Positions 57,359-64,000 of a stretch of 64,000 bases of DNA are shown piece by piece (positions within the stretch are counted from its first letter, which is position 1; each line of letters begins with the position of its first letter). Source of the stretch: Variovorax paradoxus. GTDB lineage: Bacteria > Pseudomonadota > Gammaproteobacteria > Burkholderiales > Burkholderiaceae_C. The stretch is from assembly GCF_029919115.1 (NCBI RefSeq), contig NZ_CP123990.1, positions 5,048,501 to 5,112,500 of the forward strand, in the 5' to 3' direction. The position numbers and the translations under genes were made by a program. Under the pieces are notes generated by a model that saw nothing but the letters and a program-made list of their open reading frames with translations, ran no database searches and was not told the origin of the DNA.

Positions 57359-57461
57359 GGCGGACTGACGCTTGGTATCGCTTGGAGAGCCCATGATCGT
57401 ACCGGCGCTTTCGTGTAGCATCCCGCCCCCGCCGCGCTTTCCGTGCCGCTGCGGCGCCGCC

Positions 57462-58457
57462 ATGCCCCACATCCTTGTCGACAACCTTCTCAAGACCTAC
57501 CGCATCTCCGAGAGGGACCCCGGTGTGATGGGTGCTTTGCGCGGCCTGGTGCAGCGCCGGCACCGCATCGTGGAGGCGTTGTCGGGCGTGTCGTTCTCGC
57601 TCGAGCGTGGCGAGCTGCTCGGCTTCATCGGGCCGAACGGCGCGGGCAAGTCGACCACCATCAAGATTCTTGCCGGCATCCTGCGGCCCGACGGCGGGCA
57701 TGTGCAGGTCGACGGCCGCGATCCCTTCGCGGACCGCGAGCGGCACGTGGCGCGCATCGGCGTGGTCTTCGGCCAGCGAACGCAGCTGTGGTGGGACCTG
57801 CCGGTGGGCGACGGCTTCGACCTGCTGCGCGACATTTATCGCGTCGACCCGCAGCGCTACAGGCGCACGCGAGACGAACTGGTCGCGCTGCTCAATCTGG
57901 AACGCGTGCTCGGCCAGCCGGTGCGCCAACTGTCGCTGGGACAGCGCATGCGCGCGGAAATTGCGGCGGCGCTGCTGCACGAGCCCGACATCCTGTTTCT
58001 CGATGAGCCGACCATCGGCCTCGATGCGCCCTCGAAGCTGGCTGTGCGCGACTTCGTGCGGCGCGCCAACCGCGAACGCGGCACCACAGTGCTGCTGACC
58101 ACGCATGACATGCACGACATCGAGGCGCTGGCCGGGCGCGTGATCGTCATAGGCCATGGCCGCGTGCTGGCCGACAGCCCGGTGGAAGCCTTGCGTGCGC
58201 AGGTAATGGCCGAGCGCCGGCTGGTGGTCGACTTTGCGCAAGATGCTGAACTGCCCACGCAGGTAGCGGGCGCCAAGGTGCATTCGCGCGACGGCCAGAC
58301 GCTGGTGCTCGACTTCGATCCCGGGGCGACCTCGGCCCCGGCACTTATCGCGCGCATTGCGGCCGCCCATGCGGTGGAGGACATTCGCCTGGAGGGCATG
58401 GCCATCGAAGCCGTGATCGCGCGTTTCTACGCAATGCACGGAGCGGCGGAAGCGTGA
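57462..58457 (+). CDS. ABC-2-type exporter ATPase (COG4586-like)
   Basis: A 331-residue ATPase. MPHILVDNLLKTYRISERDPGVMGALRGL is the extended N-terminus characteristic of this uncharacterised ABC-2 group. Walker A is GPNGAGKST, the signature is LSLGQRMRAEIAA and Walker B is ILFLDEPTIGLD. The start at 57462 follows an in-frame proline-rich stretch judged noncoding. It is the first gene of a three-gene set: two permeases follow with overlapping starts. Confidence 0.9.
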   Translation: MPHILVDNLLKTYRISERDPGVMGALRGLVQRRHRIVEALSGVSFSLERGELLGFIGPNGAGKSTTIKILAGILRPDGGHVQVDGRDPFADRERHVARIGVVFGQRTQLWWDLPVGDGFDLLRDIYRVDPQRYRRTRDELVALLNLERVLGQPVRQLSLGQRMRAEIAAALLHEPDILFLDEPTIGLDAPSKLAVRDFVRRANRERGTTVLLTTHDMHDIEALAGRVIVIGHGRVLADSPVEALRAQVMAERRLVVDFAQDAELPTQVAGAKVHSRDGQTLVLDFDPGATSAPALIARIAAAHAVEDIRLEGMAIEAVIARFYAMHGAAEA

Positions 58458-59296
58458 GCCCGCGCGACCTGCTTCGCCCCTATGCCGCGGCCTTTGCGTC
58501 GCGCTTCATCCAGATGCTGCAGTACCGCACCGCTGCGCTCGCCGGCTTTGCAACGCAGTGCTGGTGGGGTGGAATCAAGGTGATGGTGTTCGCGGCGTTC
58601 TATGGCGGCAGCGCCATGGCGGGCGCGGCACCGTCGATGTCGCTCGCACAGGCCATCACCTACACGTGGCTCGCGCAAGGCCTGCTGGTGCTGCTGCCAT
58701 GGCTCGGAGACCCCGAGGTGGCGCAGGCCGTGCGCACCGGTGCGGTGGCCTACGACCGGCTGCGCCCGGTGGACGCCTATGCCTTGTGGTTTGCGCGCAG
58801 CGCAGGCTGGATTGCGGCGCGCCTGCTGCCGCGCGTGGCCCTGATGGCAACCTTTGCGGGCGGTGTGCTGCCGCTGGCCGGCCTGGGCGAGTGGGCCTGG
58901 CAACTGCCGCCCAGTGTGGTGGCCGGCATGGCGTTTGTGCTGTCGGTGGGGCTTGCGCTGTTGCTCTCGACTGCGATGGTGATGCTGCTCAACGTGGCGG
59001 TCACTGCTGCGCTCAACGAGCGCGGGATCAGCGCGGTGGCGACACCCGTGGTCATCGTGTTCTCGGGCAACCTGCTGCCGCTGGCGCTGCTGCCCGATGC
59101 CTGGCAGCCGGCGCTGCTGGTGCAGCCGTTGGCCGGGCTGTTCGACATTCCGGCGCGGCTGTACTTCGGGCGGCTGAGCGGCTGGCACGGGCTGGCAGGC
59201 TTGGCGCTGCAGTGCTTCTGGATCGTTGTGCTGGTGGCGTTAGGGCGCGCGGCGATGAGGCGCACGATGCGCAGTTTGCAGGTGCAGGGTGGCTAG
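58454..59296 (+). CDS. ABC-2-type permease (COG4587-like)
   Basis: A 280-residue membrane protein with six hydrophobic segments. The first are FIQMLQYRTAALAGFATQCWWGGIKV and later PSVVAGMAFVLSVGLALLLSTAMVMLLNVAVT. The GTG start overlaps the ATPase stop (GTGA). It pairs with the next permease to form a heterodimeric channel; the exported molecule is unknown. Confidence 0.86.
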   Translation: MSPRDLLRPYAAAFASRFIQMLQYRTAALAGFATQCWWGGIKVMVFAAFYGGSAMAGAAPSMSLAQAITYTWLAQGLLVLLPWLGDPEVAQAVRTGAVAYDRLRPVDAYALWFARSAGWIAARLLPRVALMATFAGGVLPLAGLGEWAWQLPPSVVAGMAFVLSVGLALLLSTAMVMLLNVAVTAALNERGISAVATPVVIVFSGNLLPLALLPDAWQPALLVQPLAGLFDIPARLYFGRLSGWHGLAGLALQCFWIVVLVALGRAAMRRTMRSLQVQGG

Positions 59297-60107
59297 GGAG
59301 ACGATGGGCGCGCTCCCGCTTTTCTTTCGCCTCATGGCCGCTTCGATCAGCGGCCAGGCGCGATACCCTGCCTCCGCATTGTTGCTGACCATCGGCCAAT
59401 TTCTCGGCACGGGCATCGAGGTGATCGCCGTCTGGGCGCTGTTCCATCGCTTCGGCGAGGTGCAGGGTTGGCGCATCGGCGAGGTGGCGTTGTTCTACGG
59501 GCTGGTCAACTGCATGTTCGCAATTGCCGACGCGCTGGGGCGCGGCTTCGATGTTCTGGGCACCGAGTTCCTGCGGACGGGCACCTTCGACCGGCTGCTG
59601 CTGCGTCCCCGCCCGCTGGCGCTGCAGCTCATGGGGCATGACGTGCGCATCAGCCGCCTCGGCCGTCTGCTTCAGGGCCTCGTCGTGCTGGTGTTCGCTA
59701 CTGTTCAGGTCGGCATCGCATGGACGCCGGGCACCGTGGCGCTCGCGCTGTTTGCGCTGGCCGGCGGCATCGCGCTCTTCCTGGGCATTCTGGTGCTGCA
59801 GGGCACCTTGTCGTTCTGGACCGTCGAGAGCCTGGAAATCGCGAATGTGCTCACCTACGGCGGCGTGCAGGCCGCCCAGTACCCGCTGGCGCTATATGCG
59901 CAGTGGTTCCGCCGCGTGCTGACCTTCATTGTGCCGCTGGCCTGCGTGGCGTACTACCCGGCGCTCGCGATTCTCGGCAAGCCAGACCCGCTGGGTGCGC
60001 CGGCGTGGGTGGGCATGGTGTCGCCGCTCGCGGGCTTTGCGTTTCTTGCGGCGGCCTTCGGCGCCTGGCGCATCGGGCTGCGCCACTACGCCTCGACCGG
60101 CAGCTAG
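59289..60107 (+). CDS. ABC-2-type permease (COG3694-like)
   Basis: A 272-residue permease, the second half of the pair. Six helices are visible; FDVLGTEFLRTGTFDRLLLRPRPL is a conserved cytoplasmic loop in this family. A GTG at 59289 overlaps the preceding stop by 8 bases; the ATG at 59304 is an alternative. It is convergent with prfC, with 23 bases between stops. Confidence 0.86.
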   Translation: MARETMGALPLFFRLMAASISGQARYPASALLLTIGQFLGTGIEVIAVWALFHRFGEVQGWRIGEVALFYGLVNCMFAIADALGRGFDVLGTEFLRTGTFDRLLLRPRPLALQLMGHDVRISRLGRLLQGLVVLVFATVQVGIAWTPGTVALALFALAGGIALFLGILVLQGTLSFWTVESLEIANVLTYGGVQAAQYPLALYAQWFRRVLTFIVPLACVAYYPALAILGKPDPLGAPAWVGMVSPLAGFAFLAAAFGAWRIGLRHYASTGS

Positions 60108-60130
60108 CCGGCGCGCGGTTCAGCCGCGCT

Positions 60131-61768
60131 TCAGCCCGCGCTCTGAAGCGCCAGGCCCGCGTGCTCGCGCAGCGGATGGAAGTGGATCTTGGGAAAACGC
60201 TCCTGCGCCAGCCGCACGTCGTAAGGCGAAGTGCACAGAAAAGCGAGCGTATCGGCCGCATCCTTTGCCATGCGCTGCGGATAGGCGTTGACGAACTCGC
60301 GCAGCTCGGCGGGCGAGTCGGCCGTGATCCAGCGCGCGCCGGTGTATTGGCAGCCTTCGAGCCGCACGTCCGCGTCGTACTCGGCCTTCAGCCGGTGCTG
60401 CACCACTTCGAACTGCAGCTGCCCAACGGCACCCAGCAGCATCGGGCCGCCGATTTCGGGTCGGAACACCTGGATCGCACCTTCTTCGCCGAGCTGGGCG
60501 AGGCCCTGCTGCAACTGCTTGGTGCGCAGCGGATTCTTGAGGATCACGGTCATGAACAGCTCTGGCGCAAAGAAGGGCAGCCCGGTGAACTGCAGGCTCG
60601 CACCGTCGGTGATGGTGTCGCCCAGCTGCACGCCGCCGTGCGTGGTAAAGCCCACGATGTCGCCCGCATAGGCCTCTTCGACCGCCTCGCGGCGCTGGCT
60701 CATGAAAGTGACCACGCTGGTGGGGCGCAGTTCCTTGGCGGTGCGCTGCACCTTGAGCTTCATGCCCGGCGTGTACTTGCCCGAGGCCATGCGCACGAAG
60801 GCGATGCGGTCCCGGTGGTTGGCGTCCATGTTGGCCTGCACCTTGAAGACCACGCCCGCGAAGTCCTTGTCCTCGGGCTGGATCTCCTTCACCACGGGCT
60901 GGCGGTTGACCATGGTGGTGCTGGTGCGCGACTGCGGCGGCGGCGCCAGGTCGACCAGCGCGTCGAGCACTTCCATCACGCCGAAGTTGTTCACGCCGGA
61001 GCCGAAGAACACGGGCGTCTGCTTTCCGGCCAGGAAGGCCTCGCGGTCCCAGCTGGGCGAGGCGCCGGTGGCCAGTTCCATGCTGTCCATGGCGGATTCG
61101 AAATCGGCGCCGAAGCGCTTGGTGAGCGTGTCTCGCTCCGATAGCGGAATGGTCTCGAAGTCTTGCGGCAGCCGCTCGCTGCCCGATTCGAACACCGTCA
61201 TCGTCTGCGTGCGCAGGTTCATGATCCCGCGGAAGCTCTTGCCCTGGCCCACCGGCCAGGTCATGGGCACGCACGGCATGCCAAGTTCGCGCTCCACCTC
61301 GTCGAGGATGTCGAGAGGCTCGCGCACTTCGCGGTCCATCTTGTTGACGAAGGTGATGATCGGCGTGTCGCGCTGGCGGCAAACCTCGATCAGCCGCCGC
61401 GTCTGCGCTTCCACACCGTTGGCCGCGTCGATCACCATCAGGGCCGAGTCGACGGCCGTGAGCACGCGGTACGTGTCTTCGGAGAAGTCCTTGTGGCCGG
61501 GCGTGTCGAGCAGGTTGATCACGTGGTCGCGGTACAGCATCTGCATGACCGACGAGGCCACCGAAATGCCGCGCTGCTTTTCGATTTCCATCCAGTCGGA
61601 GGTGGCGTGGCGCGAGGCCTTGCGCGCCTTGACCGAGCCGGCAATCTGGATCGCACCGGAGAAAAGCAGCAGCTTCTCAGTCAGCGTGGTCTTGCCGGCG
61701 TCAGGGTGGGAAATGATCGCAAAGGTGCGACGGCGGCGGGTTTCGGCAACAAAAGACAAGATGGGCAA
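60131..61768 (-). CDS. prfC: Peptide chain release factor 3
   Basis: A 545-residue translational GTPase that recycles RF1/RF2 from terminating ribosomes. G1 is SHPDAGKTT at 20-28, G2 lies in the KQRGISVASS segment, G3 is DTPGHKDFSEDT, G4 is VNKMDRE. The elongation-factor-like domains 2 and 3 follow, ending FHPLREHAGLALQSAG. No ATG is available at the N-terminus: TTG at 61768 (MPILSFVAE) or TTG at 61759 (MSFVAE) are the options. An 8-bp hairpin covers the first of these. Confidence 0.95.
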   Translation of the reverse strand: MPILSFVAETRRRRTFAIISHPDAGKTTLTEKLLLFSGAIQIAGSVKARKASRHATSDWMEIEKQRGISVASSVMQMLYRDHVINLLDTPGHKDFSEDTYRVLTAVDSALMVIDAANGVEAQTRRLIEVCRQRDTPIITFVNKMDREVREPLDILDEVERELGMPCVPMTWPVGQGKSFRGIMNLRTQTMTVFESGSERLPQDFETIPLSERDTLTKRFGADFESAMDSMELATGASPSWDREAFLAGKQTPVFFGSGVNNFGVMEVLDALVDLAPPPQSRTSTTMVNRQPVVKEIQPEDKDFAGVVFKVQANMDANHRDRIAFVRMASGKYTPGMKLKVQRTAKELRPTSVVTFMSQRREAVEEAYAGDIVGFTTHGGVQLGDTITDGASLQFTGLPFFAPELFMTVILKNPLRTKQLQQGLAQLGEEGAIQVFRPEIGGPMLLGAVGQLQFEVVQHRLKAEYDADVRLEGCQYTGARWITADSPAELREFVNAYPQRMAKDAADTLAFLCTSPYDVRLAQERFPKIHFHPLREHAGLALQSAG

Positions 61769-61786
61769 TCTGCAGGGGGATTGCCC
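61763..61786 (-). promoter_or_regulatory. Hairpin over the prfC start codon
   Basis: GGGCAATC (61779-61786 read on the minus strand) pairs perfectly with GATTGCCC (61763-61770), and the second arm contains the TTG start. It could lower initiation until opened. No Shine-Dalgarno sequence is obvious. Confidence 0.4.
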
Positions 61787-61846
61787 GATTTTAGAAGGCG
61801 GCCCGGGAATCCTCCGTCCGAGGCCGGAACGCCCCCCGCGGCCGCC

Positions 61847-62359
61847 TTACTTCCGCTTCAGCATCTTGGTCACTTCGTCCACATTGGCCTGGATGCGCTG
61901 GCGCACCAGCTCGAAGGCATCGGCTTGCGACTTGGCGGCAAGGTTGGCCAGTTCCTTGATGTCGTCGATAGCGCGCTGGAACGATTGGCGGCCGAGTTCG
62001 TCGAGCTTGGCCAGGTTGGCCTTCGGGTCCTTGCCGGGCATTTCCTTGGCGGCCGTCTGCCATTCGGTGATGGCGCTCTTGATCATCTCGGTCTGACGCT
62101 GCACCACGGTTTGCAGGCCCTGGTAGGACTTTTCGTTGGCCTGCATCAGCGCCTGGAGGTCCTTCTGGCCGCTTTCGAGCAGCTTGCTCGCGCCGCTGGT
62201 CAGGTTGAGTTCCTGCAGGCGATCGGTCATGGCCTTGAGATTCTTCAGCGGATTGAGCATGTCGGCGGCGTCAGGGGCGGATGCCCTGGTGCTGCCATTG
62301 CTGTTGTCGCTGCTGCTGGCCGTGGTCTTCTTGGCGGCGGCTTTCTTGGCTGTGGCCAT
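61847..62359 (-). CDS. Phasin-family protein
   Basis: A 170-residue, almost fully helical protein without Cys. The N-terminus is Lys/Ala-rich (MATAKKAAAKKTTASSSDNS). The amphipathic body NLKAMTDRLQELNLTSGASKLLESGQKDLQALMQANEKSYQGLQ leads to MIKSAITEWQTA and a Lys-rich end (MLKRK). This matches phasins that coat polyhydroxyalkanoate granules in beta-proteobacteria; binding to granules is inferred. It is monocistronic, 79 bases from prfC, on the same strand. Confidence 0.75.
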   Translation of the reverse strand: MATAKKAAAKKTTASSSDNSNGSTRASAPDAADMLNPLKNLKAMTDRLQELNLTSGASKLLESGQKDLQALMQANEKSYQGLQTVVQRQTEMIKSAITEWQTAAKEMPGKDPKANLAKLDELGRQSFQRAIDDIKELANLAAKSQADAFELVRQRIQANVDEVTKMLKRK

Positions 62360-62501
62360 GGTGCGGTATCTCCTGTGTCGGGGTGGACGGGTGAATGGCA
62401 AGGACCGGCCGGACGGCGAAGTCCCCCGCCACGATACGCCGCACTGGAACGGCCGCAATGCCCGCGGCAACAAATTCGCCTGCGGGATTTCCCTTGGGGC
62501 C

Positions 62502-63134
62502 CTACATCGGCGGCGCAAAGCCGTTGCGGCCGGCGGTGACGCGCAGCGCCGTGGGCGTGCCGTTCTTTTCCTGCGCATTGACCAGCACCTTGGCGCCAGG
62601 CACCAGCAGTGACTCGGTGCCGGGGCGGAAGGTTACGACCGGCACGTCGGGCGGTACCACGACGGTCTTTTCTCCACCCTTGTACGTCAGCCGAAGCTGC
62701 TGGCCGCCGCGTACCGATTTCGGCGCCGCGGCGAGGTCGGCCACGGTGGCGTTGGTCATGGTGCTCTGCGGCAGCAGGTCCCACGGACGGTGGCCTTCGC
62801 CGGTGCCGCGCGCGGCCTCGGGGAACACCACCACCTCGAGCGCCTTTTGCGAACCGTCTGCCTGCGGCATGGCGGCGGTGCCGATGAAGCTCCCCCGCTT
62901 GATGTCGGACAGCTTGATCGGATAGACCTCCGACACGGCCATGTCGGCCGGCCGGGCGAGGCTGACGACCTCGCCGCTGCGGTCTTGCACCACGAGGGTG
63001 GTCTCGTCGACACGGACGATGGTGCCGCGGATGCGGACCTGCTCGGAGGTAGCTTGCGCTGAGGCAAGGACCGGCGCGCCGGCGGCAAGCAGGGATGCCG
63101 AGGCCAGCAAGACCTGGGAGATTCTGAAAAGCAT
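62502..63134 (-). CDS. Secreted protein with DUF5666-like OB segments
   Basis: A 210-residue exported protein; the signal peptide ends PVLASAQA. The mature part repeats a short beta-barrel pattern: [39 protein letters not shown], and [25 protein letters not shown], resembling DUF5666/OB-fold periplasmic domains. No enzyme motif is seen. It is divergent from ahcY. The function is unknown. Confidence 0.65.
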   Translation of the reverse strand: MLFRISQVLLASASLLAAGAPVLASAQATSEQVRIRGTIVRVDETTLVVQDRSGEVVSLARPADMAVSEVYPIKLSDIKRGSFIGTAAMPQADGSQKALEVVVFPEAARGTGEGHRPWDLLPQSTMTNATVADLAAAPKSVRGGQQLRLTYKGGEKTVVVPPDVPVVTFRPGTESLLVPGAKVLVNAQEKNGTPTALRVTAGRNGFAPPM

Positions 63135-63202
63135 GGATGAACTTCCGTCGTTGGGAGCAGATCAATGTACGCCTCGGATATGAAACGCGCTTTCCGGTAT
63201 GT

Positions 63203-63212
63203 GGGATATCCC
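63203..63212. promoter_or_regulatory. GGGATATCCC palindrome upstream of ahcY promoter
   Basis: A perfect 10-bp palindrome 5 bases upstream of the -35 element. It may be a regulator site or chance. Confidence 0.25.
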
Positions 63213-63217
63213 GGCGA

Positions 63218-63246
63218 TTGGCTCGCTTTGCCACCCCGTCTACAAT
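63218..63246 (+). promoter_or_regulatory. Sigma-70-type promoter of ahcY
   Basis: TTGGCT, 17 bases, TACAAT. The expected transcription start, around 63253, coincides with the first bases of the SAH riboswitch, which supports the assignment. Confidence 0.75.
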
Positions 63247-63252
63247 CCCCCG

Positions 63253-63314
63253 TTCCGAGGAGCGTTGCAGCGCCATCAGGCGTGAGGCTCGGACTACATC
63301 GCAACCACGCTCAC
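63253..63314 (+). ncRNA. SAH riboswitch aptamer upstream of ahcY
   Basis: Conserved blocks of the S-adenosylhomocysteine riboswitch appear in order: CCGAGGAGCG-TTGCAGCG, a short variable hairpin (GCGCCATCAGGCGT), GAGGCTCGG, then GCAACCACGCTCAC. CCGAG pairs with CTCGG (P1), and GAGCG with CGCTC forms the long-range helix/pseudoknot arm. SAH binding switches expression on, to remove the methylation by-product. The distance to ahcY and the terminator that follows support it. Confidence 0.92.
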
Positions 63315-63339
63315 CCGCTGTTCTCGCGGTGAGTCTTTT
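63310..63339 (+). terminator. Riboswitch-controlled terminator
   Basis: CTCACCCGC pairs with GCGGTGAG with one bulged C, followed by TCTTTT. Its 5' arm CTCAC is also the last block of the SAH aptamer, so the two structures exclude one another: SAH bound, no terminator. The T run is short, so termination may be leaky. Confidence 0.75.
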
Positions 63340-63385
63340 CCCCGAACGCAGTGGCACCTTTCAAACTAGCTTTGTTGGAGTTCTC

Positions 63386-64000
63386 ATGAGCGCTGTTCTC
63401 AAGCCCACCCCCGTTTCCTCCGCCGACCAGGCCATTGCCGACCTCTCGCTGGCCGCCTGGGGCCGCAAGGAAATCCGCATTGCGGAAACCGAAATGCCCG
63501 GCCTGATGGCCATCCGTGAAGAGTTCTCGAAGGCGCAGCCGCTCAAGGGCGCGCGCATCACGGGTTCGCTGCACATGACCATCCAGACCGCCGTGCTGAT
63601 CGAGACGCTGCAAGCGCTCGGCGCCACCGTTCGCTGGGCCTCGTGCAACATTTTCTCGACGCAGGACCACGCCGCTGCTGCCATTGCCGCCGCGGGCACT
63701 CCGGTGTTCGCGATCAAGGGCGAGTCGCTGAAGGACTACTGGGACTACACCCACGCCATCTTCGACTTCGGCCCCAAGGGTTCGAAGGGCGAAGGCCCGA
63801 ACATGATCCTGGACGACGGCGGCGACGCCACGCTGCTGATGCACCTGGGCCAGCGCGCTGAAAAGGACCTGGGCGTGCTCGCCAACCCGACCAGCGAGGA
63901 AGAACGCATCCTCTACGCGGCCATCAAGGCCAAGCTGGCTGTCGATTCGACCTGGTACACGCGCAAGTCGGCCGAGATCATCGGCGTGACCGAGGAAACG
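63386..64000 (+). CDS. ahcY: S-adenosylhomocysteine hydrolase (5' part)
   Basis: The first 205 residues of adenosylhomocysteinase, which splits SAH into adenosine and homocysteine and so relieves inhibition of methyltransferases. Matches: [85 protein letters not shown] lies before the ATG. It is regulated by the SAH riboswitch. The right edge cuts the gene before the NAD domain. Confidence 0.97.
   Translation, partial: MSAVLKPTPVSSADQAIADLSLAAWGRKEIRIAETEMPGLMAIREEFSKAQPLKGARITGSLHMTIQTAVLIETLQALGATVRWASCNIFSTQDHAAAAIAAAGTPVFAIKGESLKDYWDYTHAIFDFGPKGSKGEGPNMILDDGGDATLLMHLGQRAEKDLGVLANPTSEEERILYAAIKAKLAVDSTWYTRKSAEIIGVTEET

Overview
The window is about 67% GC, densely coded and beta-proteobacterial in character. 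Gene content and style point to the Comamonadaceae, most likely Variovorax or a close relative: several solute-binding proteins of the Bug/TctC type, many LysR-type regulators, a leucine/isovalerate catabolic cluster, a phasin, and an SAH riboswitch upstream of ahcY. The genus is an inference; there is no rRNA to settle it. No tRNA, rRNA, CRISPR array, transposase, integrase or prophage gene was seen. Most genes end to end are chromosomal metabolism, transport and regulation.

Layout. (1) 1-16.2 kb is a patchwork of short transcription units. It holds an SMP-30-like protein (cut by the left edge) with an atypical SDR; LysR genes, two of them divergent from the gene they probably control (an MFS exporter and a quinone-oxidoreductase-like protein); an orphan BMP-type binding protein; an adenine/adenosine deaminase; an amidohydrolase; a soluble PAS histidine kinase; a TetR gene coupled to a GT1 glycosyltransferase; a serine hydrolase; and a six-hairpin glycosidase-like protein. 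(2) 16.4-21.3 kb is a complete BMP-family ABC importer operon (ATPase, two permeases, lipoprotein receptor) of the nucleoside/purine type, closed by a terminator. (3) 21.3-31.4 kb is the leucine/isovalerate pathway: a divergent AraC regulator, isovaleryl-CoA dehydrogenase, acyl-CoA synthetase, both methylcrotonyl-CoA carboxylase subunits, methylglutaconyl-CoA hydratase and a DUF4126 membrane protein. HMG-CoA lyase lies at 37.7 kb. (4) 31.4-37.6 kb has a GhrA-like reductase followed by an IclR-cupin-Bug-CoA transferase-acyl-CoA dehydrogenase module for an unidentified acid. (5) 38.6-45.2 kb carries small transporters, YbaK, DUF1289, an isomerase, an MHS transporter and two tandem branched-chain-type binding proteins. 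(6) 45.4-51.3 kb is one gene for a double-length UvrA with four ABC cassettes. (7) 51.4-64 kb holds ornithine cyclodeaminase with an acetylpolyamine-deacetylase-like protein and a Bug receptor, a TetR/MFS pair, a HAD phosphatase, a three-gene ABC-2 exporter, RF3, a phasin, a secreted protein and the start of ahcY behind an SAH riboswitch with its own terminator.

The most unusual signals are in repeats and regulation. A family of ~110-120 bp palindromic elements occurs three times: twice between genes, where one copy supplies a Shine-Dalgarno sequence, and once in frame inside uvrA, where it adds about 40 residues to the first half of the protein only. Two other repeat families fill the two gene-free gaps, including a perfect 57-bp inverted repeat. 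A 21-bp-spaced TTGCAAC-like direct repeat lies upstream of both isovaleryl-CoA dehydrogenase and HMG-CoA lyase and suggests a small AraC regulon joining the two separated parts of leucine catabolism.
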